From Gemmatimonadales bacterium (GTDB taxonomy: Bacteria; Gemmatimonadota; Gemmatimonadetes; Gemmatimonadales; GWC2-71-9), in contig JACKDA010000005.1 of assembly GCA_020633775.1 (NCBI GenBank), forward strand, positions 1-64,000: 64,000 nt of DNA. The letters are read 5' to 3'. Shown in pieces: positions 17,370 to 25,248 of this stretch; position 1 is the stretch's first letter, and every line of letters begins with the position of its first letter. A program made the position numbers and the translations under genes. The notes under the pieces were generated by a model. The model saw nothing but the letters and a program-made list of their open reading frames with translations, was not told where the DNA came from and ran no database searches.

Positions 17370-18344
17370 CTACTGCTCCATCACCAGCGCGAAGATCAGC
17401 GGCGCCACGATGCTGGCATCGCTCTCGATGATGAACTTCGGCGTGTCGGCCCGGAGCTTGCCCCAGGTGATCTTCTCGTTCGGCACGGCGCCGGAGTAGG
17501 AGCCGTAGCTCGTGGTGCTGTCGCTGATCTGGCAGAAGTAGCTCCAGACCGGGATGTCCTCGCGCTGCAGGTCCTGGTGCAGCATCGGGACCACGCAGAT
17601 CGGGAAGTCGCCCGCGATCCCCCCGCCGATCTGGAAGAAGCCGATCCCCCGGCCGCCCGAGTTCGCCATGTACCAGTCGGCGAGCACCATCATGTACTCG
17701 ATCCCGGTGCGGACGGTGTGGACGTTCGTCACGTCGCCGCTGATGCAGTGGCCGGCGAACATGTTGCCGAGGGTGGAGTCCTCCCAGCCGGGGACGATGA
17801 TCGGCAGGTTCTTCTCGCAGGCGGCGAGCATCCAGGAGTCCTTCGGGTCGATCTGGTAGTACTGCTCGAGCTTGCCGCTGCGGAGCACCCGGTAGAAGAA
17901 CTCGTGCGGGAAGTAGCGCTCGCCGGCGCGGTCCGCGGCGACCCACTCCTCGAGCACCGCGGTCTCCAGCCGGCGCATCGCCTCCATCTCGGGGATGCAG
18001 GTGTCGGTGACCCGGTTCATGTGGCGCGCGAGGAGGGCCTCCTCGTCCTGCGGCGTCAGGTCGCGGTAGTGCGGGACCCGCTCGTAGAAGTCGTGCGCCA
18101 CGAGGTTGAAGATGTCCTCCTCCAGGTTGGCCCCGGTGCAGGTGATGATCTGCACCTTGTCCTGGCGGATCATCTCGGCCAGCGAGAGCCCCAGCTCCGC
18201 CGTGCTCATCGCCCCGGCGAGGGTGACCATCATCTTGCCGCCCTCGGCGAGATGTGTGCGGTACCCATCGGCGGCGTCGATCAGGGCGGCGGCGTTGAAG
18301 TGCCGGAAGTGGTGGCGCAGGAACGGCGAGATCGGTCCGGGCAT
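17370..18344 (-). CDS. Deoxyhypusine synthase-family protein (possible homospermidine synthase-like)
   Basis: 324 residues from the ATG at 18344; 14 further in-frame codons upstream look like non-coding sequence. The catalytic lysine of the family is present as Lys296 in ITWGKLRAD, along with the NAD-site signatures TCTGANLEED and FFQIGGGIAGD. Human deoxyhypusine synthase transfers the aminobutyl group of spermidine to a lysine of eIF5A; bacteria lack eIF5A, and characterised bacterial relatives make homospermidine or related polyamines from putrescine/spermidine. I therefore infer a polyamine aminobutyltransferase. Cytoplasmic, NAD-dependent, transcribed alone. Confidence 0.85.
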   Translation of the reverse strand: MPGPISPFLRHHFRHFNAAALIDAADGYRTHLAEGGKMMVTLAGAMSTAELGLSLAEMIRQDKVQIITCTGANLEEDIFNLVAHDFYERVPHYRDLTPQDEEALLARHMNRVTDTCIPEMEAMRRLETAVLEEWVAADRAGERYFPHEFFYRVLRSGKLEQYYQIDPKDSWMLAACEKNLPIIVPGWEDSTLGNMFAGHCISGDVTNVHTVRTGIEYMMVLADWYMANSGGRGIGFFQIGGGIAGDFPICVVPMLHQDLQREDIPVWSYFCQISDSTTSYGSYSGAVPNEKITWGKLRADTPKFIIESDASIVAPLIFALVMEQ

Positions 18345-18384
18345 GTGGCGAGTCCGTGGCTGGTGAAGGGAATGGCCGGACCCC

Positions 18385-18390
18385 AATCTA
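18385..18390 (-). promoter_or_regulatory. Putative -10 box TAGATT for the deoxyhypusine-synthase-like gene
   Basis: Minus-strand TAnnTT, 40 nt before the ATG at 18344, in the divergent region shared with the RNA methyltransferase. Confidence 0.5.
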
Positions 18391-18405
18391 GCGCGGTCGC
18401 CCGGC

Positions 18406-18411
18406 TAGCTT
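18406..18411 (+). promoter_or_regulatory. Putative -10 box TAGCTT for the RNA methyltransferase
   Basis: Plus-strand TAnnTT ending 6 nt before the ATG at 18418, with no room for a Shine-Dalgarno. Predicts a leaderless message. Confidence 0.5.
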
Positions 18412-18417
18412 CCGGCG

Positions 18418-19569
18418 ATGGCCGCCGAGCTGCTTTCCTGCTTTGCCACGACCGCCCCGGGACTGGAGGCGATCCTCGGCGCCGAACTCGGCACGGGGGG
18501 CCTCGCGGTGCGGGAGATCGAGCCGGGGGGCGTCGGATTCGATGCCACGCCGGCGCAACTCGCGGCGTCCCTGATCGGGTTGCGCACGGCCAACCGGGTG
18601 AGCATTCGGCTGGCGAGCTTCCGGGCGCGGACCTTCGCGGAACTCGAGCGGCACGGGGCGGCGGTCGACTGGGCACGCGTGCTCGCGCCCGGCGGCCGGG
18701 TCCACTTCCGCGTGACCTCGAAGAAGTCGCGGCTCTACCACGAGGGGGCGATCGCCGAGCGGCTCGAGCGGGCCGCGCAGGGTGCGGTGGCCGGCCTCGA
18801 GGCGGTCCGGGCCGCCGGCCAGGCCGAGGCGCTCGAGGATGATGTCCTGCGCCCGCCCGGCGTGCAGCGGATCATCGTGCGCGTGCACCGCGACGAGGTC
18901 ACGCTCTCCGCCGATGCCTCCGGGGGCTCGCTCCACCGCCGCGGCTATCGCCTCGCGACCGCGAAGGCGCCGCTGCGCGAGACCCTCGCCGCGGCGATGC
19001 TGCTGGGGTGTGGCTGGGAGCCGGGGGAGCCGCTGGTCGACCCGATGTGCGGCTCGGGGACGCTCGCCATCGAGGCCGCGCTGATCGCACGACGGATCGC
19101 CCCCGGGCGCTGGCGTCGGTTCGCCGCCGAAGGGTGGCCGATGCTGGCCGCGGCGGACTTCGCCGCGGCGCGCGAGCTGGCCGCCACCGCCGAACTGGCA
19201 TCGGCCCCGGCCGCCATCGCCTGCCAGGATCGGGATCGCGGGGCGATCGAGGCGGCGCGAGCCAACGCCGAGCGGGCGGGGGTCGCGGCCGACATCGCCT
19301 TCACCGTCGCGCCGCTCTCGGCGCTCCCCGCCGACACCGGCCCCGGCTGGATCGTCACCAACCCTCCCTACGGCGTGCGCGTCGGCGAGGCGAACCGGTT
19401 GCGGAGTCTCTACGCCGCCCTGGGTCAGCTCCTGGTCACCCGGCGCCCGAACAGCTCGCTCGCGATGCTGAGCGCGAACCCGATGCTCGCCGGGCAGGTC
19501 GGCGTGGCGTTCGCGGAGCGCTGGCGGACGAGCAACGGCGGGATCGAGGTGCGGTTGCTGGTGGCGTGA
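18418..19569 (+). CDS. THUMP-domain RNA N2-guanine methyltransferase (RlmL N-half/COG0116 type)
   Basis: 383 residues: an N-terminal ferredoxin-like plus THUMP RNA-binding part (about 1-165) and a Rossmann methyltransferase domain. Motif I is DPMCGSGTLAIEAAL near 205-220 and the catalytic motif IV is Asn315-Pro-Pro-Tyr318 (NPPYG), typical of enzymes that methylate exocyclic N2 of guanine. Relatives modify 23S rRNA G2445 (RlmL) or tRNA guanine 6. The protein is the single-domain form, without the RlmK half found in E. coli RlmKL. S-adenosylmethionine is the donor. Cytoplasmic; monocistronic. Confidence 0.9.
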   Translation: MAAELLSCFATTAPGLEAILGAELGTGGLAVREIEPGGVGFDATPAQLAASLIGLRTANRVSIRLASFRARTFAELERHGAAVDWARVLAPGGRVHFRVTSKKSRLYHEGAIAERLERAAQGAVAGLEAVRAAGQAEALEDDVLRPPGVQRIIVRVHRDEVTLSADASGGSLHRRGYRLATAKAPLRETLAAAMLLGCGWEPGEPLVDPMCGSGTLAIEAALIARRIAPGRWRRFAAEGWPMLAAADFAAARELAATAELASAPAAIACQDRDRGAIEAARANAERAGVAADIAFTVAPLSALPADTGPGWIVTNPPYGVRVGEANRLRSLYAALGQLLVTRRPNSSLAMLSANPMLAGQVGVAFAERWRTSNGGIEVRLLVA

Positions 19570-19728
19570 AGCGAGAAGCGAGAAGGGAGAAGGGAGAAGC
19601 GAGAAGCGAGAGGACTGTCACCCCGAGCGTAGCGAGGGGGCGGAGCCATGCGTCCGGCTCCGCCTCCTCGCCTTCGGCTCGGAGTGACACACTCGCTTCT
19701 CGCTTCTCGTCTATTGCTTCTCGTCCAC
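19569..19728. repeat. Nested repeat island at convergent junction
   Basis: Purine arm 19570-19612 begins on the stop codon, palindromic element 19616-19690 bounded by CTGTCACCCCGAG and CTCGGAGTGACAC, pyrimidine arm 19693-19710, and the first codons on the minus strand side (19711-19728) still carry repeat sequence. Lies between the RNA methyltransferase (+) and the EamA gene (-). Confidence 0.85.
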
Positions 19729-20625
19729 CGCGCGGGTCGCCCCGCCGAGCCCGCTGCCGATCGGCGCGGTCACCACGAGGTACACCGCAGGCACCAGCAG
19801 CATCGCCGCGACGCCGAGGCGGGGCGAGAGCGCCTCGCCGCCGAGGAAGACGCCGAGCGCGACGGCCACCACCGGGTTCACGTAGTTCGAGGTGGCGACG
19901 CGATTGGCCTCGACATTGGCGAGCAGCCACTGGTAGCAGGTGTACGCGACCATCGAGCCGAAGACGGTGAGGTACACCCACGCCAGCAGCGAGCGGGTCG
20001 AGACCGCGGCGGGATCGAAGCCGACGAGTTCGCCCTGGGCGACGCCGATGGCGAGGGCGAGGAGGCCGCCCGCCATCATCTGCGTCCCGCTCGCCATCGC
20101 GACCGTGGCCGGTTGCGGCCAGTCGCGACCGAAGGTCGAGCCGAAGGCCCACGAGGTGATCGCCAGGAAGATCACCACCAAGGGCCAGACGTCGGGGACG
20201 GAGCGGAGCGTGGCCGAGGCGAGGATGGCGAGACCGGCCGTGCCGAGGGCCATCCCGCCCCAGCGACGCCGACCGATCGGGGTGCCGTTGCGACGCCGAT
20301 TGAAGAGGGCGATCAGCAGCGGGGAGACGGCGGTGAAGAGGGCGACCATCCCCGAGTCGACGTGCCGCTCGACCCAGACGATCGGGGCATTGCTCAGCAC
20401 GATCAGGCAGGTCCCGACCCCCGCCGACCCGAGCCACTCCCGGCGCGTGGGCCACGCCTCGGCGCGCAGGCGACCCCACGCCATCAGCAGCGCGCCGGCG
20501 ACCACGAAGCGGGCGCCGGCGAGCAGGAAGGGGGGCAGCGTCTCCCCGGCGAACTTGATGCCGAGGTAGGTCGAGCCCCAGATGAAGTAGATCGCGCCGA
20601 AGGCGAGGTAGATCAGGGGCGCCAC
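19711..20625 (-). CDS. EamA-family (DMT superfamily) transporter
   Basis: 304 residues with ten predicted membrane helices in two EamA repeats; the first begins AFGAIYFIWGSTYLGI and the second contains VFGSMVAYTCYQWLL and SNYVNPVVAVALG. The pattern is that of YedA/RhtA-like exporters of amino acids or metabolites in the inner membrane; direction and substrate unknown. GTG start at 20625 overlaps the stop of the upstream gene by 13 bases. The C-terminal VDEKQ is encoded by repeat arm sequence, so the repeat island probably replaced or extended the original 3' end. Third gene of a coupled operon. Confidence 0.88.
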   Translation of the reverse strand: MAPLIYLAFGAIYFIWGSTYLGIKFAGETLPPFLLAGARFVVAGALLMAWGRLRAEAWPTRREWLGSAGVGTCLIVLSNAPIVWVERHVDSGMVALFTAVSPLLIALFNRRRNGTPIGRRRWGGMALGTAGLAILASATLRSVPDVWPLVVIFLAITSWAFGSTFGRDWPQPATVAMASGTQMMAGGLLALAIGVAQGELVGFDPAAVSTRSLLAWVYLTVFGSMVAYTCYQWLLANVEANRVATSNYVNPVVAVALGVFLGGEALSPRLGVAAMLLVPAVYLVVTAPIGSGLGGATRAVDEKQ

Positions 20626-21527
20626 CCGGGCGGCGGGCCGGTCACGCGGTGCAGCATGCAGGGCTCGTCACGGTACACCTCGGGCAGGCGCCACGCGTTG
20701 CCATCCCACCGGATCAGCCCGGCCGAGGTGACCACCTCGTCGATGCCGTCGCCATCGGAATCGGAGACGCCGTAGATGTCGACGTTCCCCGTGGCCCGTG
20801 CGACCGGATAGCCCCAGCCGTTCACCACCCAGGTCGCGGTCGTGTTCGCGGTGCCATCGGTCTGGTCATCGCGCATCCAGACGCTGAAGACGGCGTAGCG
20901 GTGCCCATCGGGACCGTTCACGCCCCAGAGTCGCGTCCGGTGCCAGCCGGCGTCGAGCGAGTCGGAGTGGAAGTTGTAGTACATCGTCGCCCGCTGCCGG
21001 TCGGTCATCGGCGAGTACTTCGCCTCGTAGCGCTGCCACACCGAGTCGGCCCATGCGAGGAAGAACGGTCGGGCACCGGCCGCGGCCATCGGCGGCGGGG
21101 CGCGGAAGACGGGGGCCCCGTGCGCTCCCGGGACGACGACGGCGAACGACGACGTGGCCGGCGCATCGAGGTCGTAGAGCCAGCCGGCGTGCGCGAGGTT
21201 GTCGCAGGCGCGGGTCCACGCCGTGGGCGGCAGGAAGCGCTGGCGTCGCATGATGCGAGCGCGGCGGGTCCGCCCGAGGTTGGCGCCGTCGGGGAAGTAG
21301 AACAGGGTGACGGTGTCACCGACCGCGCCGAGTGGTGCGACGCCGGCGGTGTCGAACTGCGCCGCCTGCGGCCGGCGGGCCGCGCGGCTCTGCATGATCT
21401 GCGCGCCGCCCACGCCCCAGGCGGGCGAGCGCGGTGGCGCAGGGTCGCTGATGATCCGCTGCGCGGCGAGCCCCGCCGGGGCGAGCAGCACGGCGGTGGC
21501 GAGGGAGAGCAACGAGGTGCGGGTCAC
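20613..21527 (-). CDS. Secreted protein with a calcium-loop-like segment, function unknown
   Basis: 304 residues: signal peptide (about 1-22, AGLAAQ), then a mostly beta protein with no family I can name. Near residue 255 is DSDGDGIDEV, a Dx[DN]xDG-type calcium-binding loop as in FG-GAP/VCBS or thrombospondin-3 repeats, and the flanking text (NVDIYGVSDSDGDG, GLIRWDG) suits a single propeller blade. Two cysteine-containing segments occur (RACDN, DEPCML). GTG start at 21527 overlaps the stop of the DUF2939 gene by 4 bases and the stop overlaps the EamA start, so the three are co-translated. Probably periplasmic. Confidence 0.7.
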   Translation of the reverse strand: MTRTSLLSLATAVLLAPAGLAAQRIISDPAPPRSPAWGVGGAQIMQSRAARRPQAAQFDTAGVAPLGAVGDTVTLFYFPDGANLGRTRRARIMRRQRFLPPTAWTRACDNLAHAGWLYDLDAPATSSFAVVVPGAHGAPVFRAPPPMAAAGARPFFLAWADSVWQRYEAKYSPMTDRQRATMYYNFHSDSLDAGWHRTRLWGVNGPDGHRYAVFSVWMRDDQTDGTANTTATWVVNGWGYPVARATGNVDIYGVSDSDGDGIDEVVTSAGLIRWDGNAWRLPEVYRDEPCMLHRVTGPPPGWRP

Positions 21528-22039
21528 GGCATGGCTCCCATGGTGGGCAGTCGGTCACTCCAGATGCGAGTGAGTCGCCACCGGAGGCCGGAACGCGTGA
21601 AGGTGAAGACCCCCGCCGACGACGGGTCGGCCGAGGCCGCCCGGAGTCGCACATCCACGGTCGAGGGACCTCGATACCGGAAGGAGGTGACGGTGCGGGC
21701 GTCCAACGAGTCCCGGTCCGCGGCCGAAGGGCTCCGCGTCCCGAACGCCGTGACGAGGCGGGTGAGGCCGAGCGGGGTCACGATCCCGCTCACCAACTGG
21801 TCAACCAGCACCCCGCCGATGGCGCCGGAGAGGTCCGAGCGCTGTGACATCGCCGCGCGCAGGTCGACCCGCAGGTTGTCCCGAAGTGTCGGAAAATCGA
21901 TCGTGGCCTGAAGCTCCGCCTCCTGCCCCATCACGATCGCCCCGAGGAACCGGTCCCAGGCCCGACGGGGGGAGGTGACGTACCAGATCCCGGTGAGGAG
22001 CACGGCGGCGACCAGCAGCCAGCGGAAGGGCTTGCCCAT
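21524..22039 (-). CDS. DUF2939 family protein
   Basis: 171 residues from the ATG at 22039: an N-terminal membrane anchor (about 5-22) followed by a DUF2939-like region beginning YVTSPRRAWDRF and containing VDFPTLRDNLRVDL-like text. The family is small, membrane-anchored and uncharacterised, often annotated only as DUF2939. It heads the operon DUF2939 - secreted protein - EamA transporter. The frame remains open upstream through a purine repeat arm, translated as FSLHASL; I reject that extension. Divergent from the tetR gene by 139 bases that carry the repeat and an operator. Confidence 0.78.
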   Translation of the reverse strand: MGKPFRWLLVAAVLLTGIWYVTSPRRAWDRFLGAIVMGQEAELQATIDFPTLRDNLRVDLRAAMSQRSDLSGAIGGVLVDQLVSGIVTPLGLTRLVTAFGTRSPSAADRDSLDARTVTSFRYRGPSTVDVRLRAASADPSSAGVFTFTRSGLRWRLTRIWSDRLPTMGAMP

Positions 22040-22061
22040 CAACGAAATAAAGCCCGACAGG

Positions 22062-22122
22062 GAGCAGAGAGAAGCGTGAAGCGAGAAGCGTGAAGCGAGA
22101 AGCGTGAAGGGAGAGGCGAGAG
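22062..22122. repeat. GAGAAGCG-type purine arm in divergent region
   Basis: Units GAGAAGCGTGAAGC repeated three times, without complementary arm. The only island in this window located between divergent genes. Confidence 0.8.
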
Positions 22123-22150
22123 GCAACCGCCGGGCGGGGTTGCGGGGTCC

Positions 22151-22167
22151 GCTTAACACTGTTAAGC
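22151..22167 (+). promoter_or_regulatory. Operator O1 of the first TetR regulator
   Basis: Perfect inverted repeat GCTTAAC-ACT-GTTAAGC, 11 nt before the tetR ATG. The same core CTTAACACTGTTA recurs at 22850-22862 before tolC. Two copies flanking the regulator gene, and AT-rich in a GC-rich setting, mark these as the binding sites of the encoded TetR protein (inference). Confidence 0.8.
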
Positions 22168-22178
22168 TCCCTCCCGTG

Positions 22179-22817
22179 ATGGCGCGCACCCTGGCCTCCG
22201 GCCCCGACACCGATACCCGCGAGCGGATCCTCGATGCCGCCCGCGAGCTCTTCGTGGCCCACGGGGTCGCCCAGACCACCATGCGGGCCCTCGGCGCCCG
22301 TCTCGGCATGACCGCCCCGGCGATCTACCACCACTTCGCCGACAAGGACGCCCTGGTGCGCGAGCTGGTGCTCGCCGACATGTCCCGGCTCGCGGCGGCG
22401 TTCGCGCGGGCCGCCCGGGTGGCCGACCCGGTCGAGCGGCTCCAGTCGATCGGCATGGCCTACGTCCGGTTCGGGATCGAGCACCCCGAGCACTACCGCT
22501 TCCTCTTCCTGACGCCCGACGCCAAGCAGGGGCTGGAGGAGGAGATCCAGTGCCGGATGAACGAGGCGCCGGAGCAGGATGCCTACCACCTGCTGCAGGT
22601 GACGGTCGCCGAGGCCATCGAGAATGGCCGGTTCGGGCCACTGTACCACGATGTCGATCGGGTCTCCCAGATCTGCTGGGCCACGGTCCACGGCATCGTC
22701 TCGCTCCACATCGTCTTCTCGACCCAACCCTGGCTCACCTGGCGCGAGACCAGTGTCACCGCCGAGCGGATGCTGGCGGCGATGACCCACGGCATGCAGC
22801 AGGGGGCGACCGGCTGA
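22179..22817 (+). CDS. TetR/AcrR-family transcriptional regulator of the first RND operon
   Basis: 212 residues. N-terminal TetR helix-turn-helix (about 14-60): RERILDAARELFVAHGV followed by TTMRALGARLGMTAPAIYHHFADKD. The C-terminal ligand domain resembles the TetR_C/WHG type (RFGIEHPEHYRFLF), typical of repressors of efflux genes that respond to hydrophobic compounds. ATG at 22179; the preceding GTG is also in frame. It is the first gene of tetR-tolC-MFP-RND, with operator copies before itself and before tolC, indicating autorepression and repression of the pump. Confidence 0.92.
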   Translation: MARTLASGPDTDTRERILDAARELFVAHGVAQTTMRALGARLGMTAPAIYHHFADKDALVRELVLADMSRLAAAFARAARVADPVERLQSIGMAYVRFGIEHPEHYRFLFLTPDAKQGLEEEIQCRMNEAPEQDAYHLLQVTVAEAIENGRFGPLYHDVDRVSQICWATVHGIVSLHIVFSTQPWLTWRETSVTAERMLAAMTHGMQQGATG

Positions 22818-22849
22818 TGCGCCATGCGCTCCCCTTTTTTGGGCACCAC

Positions 22850-22866
22850 CTTAACACTGTTAGGTC
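22850..22866 (+). promoter_or_regulatory. Operator O2 upstream of tolC
   Basis: CTTAACACTGTTAGG matches O1 in 13 of 15 central positions, with arms CTTAAC/GTTAGG differing at one pair. It ends 4 nt before the tolC ATG, so bound repressor would block initiation. Confidence 0.75.
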
Positions 22867-22870
22867 GGTC

Positions 22871-24211
22871 ATGACCCTGTCGCGTAGCGCCATTCTTGGC
22901 GCCCTGCTGCTGGGCAGCGCGCTTCCGCTCCGGGCACAGCAGTCTCCCGAGGCGTTTGTCCGCGACGCCGTCGAGCGCAACCTCGGCGTGCAGGGCGAGG
23001 CCCTCGCCCTCGCGCGCAGCGCGGTGGAGCTGCGCCGGACCGGGGCGCTCCGCCTCCCGACGCTCTCGCTCGAGGTCCAGCATGTCGAGCTGGCCGGCGG
23101 CGCCGACATCGGCGAGCTGGTGAACCCGGCGTTCGTGGCGCTGAACGAGCTCACCGCCAGCACGGCGTTTCCGACCGACCTCTCGTTCCGGTTCCCGCTG
23201 CGGCAGGACGCCAGGGTGCGGCTGTCCCTGCCGCTGTTCGACGGCCAGATCGGAGCCGCACGCGGCGCGGCGCGGGCGACCCGGGACGCCCAGGCCGGTC
23301 GCCTCGACGTGGCCGAGCGCAACGCCGCGACGGCGCTCCGGATCGGACTGCTGCAGCACGCGGCGGCGGTCGAGGTGGTGCGCCTGCGCGAGGCGGTGCT
23401 GGGCTCGCTGGAGGAGCAGCTTCGCGCTGCAGAGCGCCGGGCGGTCGAGGGGCTCGACGCGCCCGATGTGGTGTTGCGGGCCCGGGCGGATCGGAGCGAG
23501 GGCGAGCAGCTCCTGCTCGAGGCCCGCCAGGCGGCAGCAGCGGTCCGTCGTGCCGTGAATCGGCAGGCGCGCCGGGCACTCGAGGCGGCGGTGCCTGTGG
23601 TCAGCGACACGACGTGGCGAGTCGTCCTGCCGGCCGACCTGGACGATGCCGTGCGCCAGGCGATGACGCGCGAGGACCTGGAGGTCGCCGAGGCCGGGAT
23701 CGCGCTCGCGGAGGCGGGCGTCGCGGCGGCGCGGGCCCAGGCGCTCCCGACGATCCGGGTGGCCGCCGACTACGGCTTTCAGGGCGACCGCTGGCGGTTC
23801 ACCGGCGCGAACGACCTCGCGCAGCTCACCGTCCAGGGAAGCTGGCAGCTCTTCCAGTCCGGTCGCGCGCGGCAGGCCCGCGAGGCCGCAGCCCTCGAGG
23901 TGCGCCGCGCCGAACTCGCACGCGAGGACGCCGCCGACCGGATCCGCCTCGAGGTCACCGACGCGTGGGACGCGCTCGGCACCGCCAGGACCGCGCTCGG
24001 GCCCGCGGGCGATCGCGCCCGCGCGGCCACGCGCACGCACGAGCTGGTGCGCCGCCGGTGGGACGAGGGACTCGCCAGTCATCTCGAACTCGTCAGCGCG
24101 CGGGCCGCGGCGACGGCGGCCGAGGTCGCCGAGATCCTCGCGCGCTACACCGTCGCGGAGCGGGCGCTGCTGCTTGCACGCGCCATCGCCACCGACCCCT
24201 TCATCCCCTGA
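22871..24211 (+). CDS. TolC-family outer-membrane efflux protein (first RND system)
   Basis: 446 residues with a signal peptide (about 1-22, PLRAQQ) and the duplicated TolC-type OEP repeats of long alpha-helical coiled coil and short beta strands (two halves roughly 30-225 and 230-440). It would form the trimeric outer-membrane channel of the tripartite pump. Start at ATG 22871, right after operator O2; an ATG at 22817 overlapping the tetR stop would place the operator inside the coding region and precede the signal peptide with 18 residues, so I reject it. Followed by the adaptor after 14 bases. Confidence 0.88.
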   Translation: MTLSRSAILGALLLGSALPLRAQQSPEAFVRDAVERNLGVQGEALALARSAVELRRTGALRLPTLSLEVQHVELAGGADIGELVNPAFVALNELTASTAFPTDLSFRFPLRQDARVRLSLPLFDGQIGAARGAARATRDAQAGRLDVAERNAATALRIGLLQHAAAVEVVRLREAVLGSLEEQLRAAERRAVEGLDAPDVVLRARADRSEGEQLLLEARQAAAAVRRAVNRQARRALEAAVPVVSDTTWRVVLPADLDDAVRQAMTREDLEVAEAGIALAEAGVAAARAQALPTIRVAADYGFQGDRWRFTGANDLAQLTVQGSWQLFQSGRARQAREAAALEVRRAELAREDAADRIRLEVTDAWDALGTARTALGPAGDRARAATRTHELVRRRWDEGLASHLELVSARAAATAAEVAEILARYTVAERALLLARAIATDPFIP

Positions 24212-24225
24212 TCGCGGAGCCTGCC

Positions 24226-25248
24226 ATGCCTGTTCGTCTCGTCGTCATCGGTGCACTCGCGCTCGTCGCCTGTGGCCCCGAGGTGGCACCGCCTGCGACC
24301 GAGCAAGGTCGCCCGGTGCGCAGCGAGGTCGTCATCGATACCGCCCTTGCCACGCCGGTCGAGGCCGATGGCGTGCTGGCCGCGCGCGTCGAGAGCGACC
24401 TCGGATTCGCCGTCCCCGGCCTCATCGTTCGCGTTGCCGTGCGGGCCGGCCAGGAGGTGGAGCGGGGCGAGGTGCTCGCCACGCTCGACCCGCAGCAGGT
24501 AGCGGCCAGCGTGTCCGAGGCGGAGGCCGGTCTCGCCAAGGCCGAACGTGACCTGGCTCGCGCCGAGCGGCTGGTGGCCGACAGTGTCGTGGGTCGGGCG
24601 AGCGCGGAGGATGCGCGCACGGCCCGCGATGCCGCCGCCGCTCGGGTGGAGTCGGCGCGCTTCGCGGCGCGGACCGCCACGATCGTCGCGCCGACGACGG
24701 GCCGGGTCCTCGAGATCCTGCGCGAGCCCGGCGCCGTGGTCGGCGCGGGCACGGGGGTGATCCGCTTCGCGGGGACGGCGGGCGGCACGGTGTTCCGGGT
24801 CGGCGTCACCGATCGCGAGGTCCTTGCCCTCGAACTCGGCAACGTAGCGGCGGTCACGCTCGACGCGCTGGACGGTCGCACCTTCCGCGGCCGGGTGAGC
24901 GAGATCGCCGCGACGCCGAGCCCGGCGACCGCGACCTATGCGGTGGAGATCGCGCTGGAGGATGCCGCTGCGTTGCCGCGGGGGCTCGCCGGTCGGGCGC
25001 GGATCACCACCGCCGGCAGCCGGCAGGCGCAACTGGTGCCAGTCGCGGCGTTGGTCGAGGCCGATGGCGAGCGCGGCGTGGTGTTCACGCTGGCGGCCGA
25101 CACGGCCCGCCGCCACGAGGTCGGCATCCTCGCGTTGCGGGGCGACCGGGTCGCCCTCGAAGCGGCGCTGCCGGCCGGGGCACGGGTGGTGACCGCCGGC
25201 GCGGCGTGGCTGCGCGACGGCGAGATCGTGCGCGAGGTGACGCCGTGA
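24226..25248 (+). CDS. RND efflux periplasmic adaptor lipoprotein (MFP, first system)
   Basis: 340 residues. Lipobox LVAC (Cys16) followed by the membrane-fusion-protein layout: lipoyl half-motif GLIVRVAVRAGQEVERGEVLATLD, helical hairpin about 85-145, second lipoyl half (TIVAPTTGRVLEI), beta-barrel domain and membrane-proximal domain. It links the inner-membrane pump to TolC. Ribosome site GGAG at 24216-24219. Its TGA stop overlaps the GTG start of the permease (GTGA), so subunits are made in step. Confidence 0.9.
   Translation: MPVRLVVIGALALVACGPEVAPPATEQGRPVRSEVVIDTALATPVEADGVLAARVESDLGFAVPGLIVRVAVRAGQEVERGEVLATLDPQQVAASVSEAEAGLAKAERDLARAERLVADSVVGRASAEDARTARDAAAARVESARFAARTATIVAPTTGRVLEILREPGAVVGAGTGVIRFAGTAGGTVFRVGVTDREVLALELGNVAAVTLDALDGRTFRGRVSEIAATPSPATATYAVEIALEDAAALPRGLAGRARITTAGSRQAQLVPVAALVEADGERGVVFTLAADTARRHEVGILALRGDRVALEAALPAGARVVTAGAAWLRDGEIVREVTP

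Noticed and set aside
17370..18344. Hypusine modification of a translation factor
   Set aside because: Bacteria have no eIF5A; a polyamine role is more likely although the catalytic lysine is intact.
22817..22870. Upstream tolC start overlapping the tetR stop
   Set aside because: It places operator O2 inside the coding sequence and adds 18 residues before the signal peptide.
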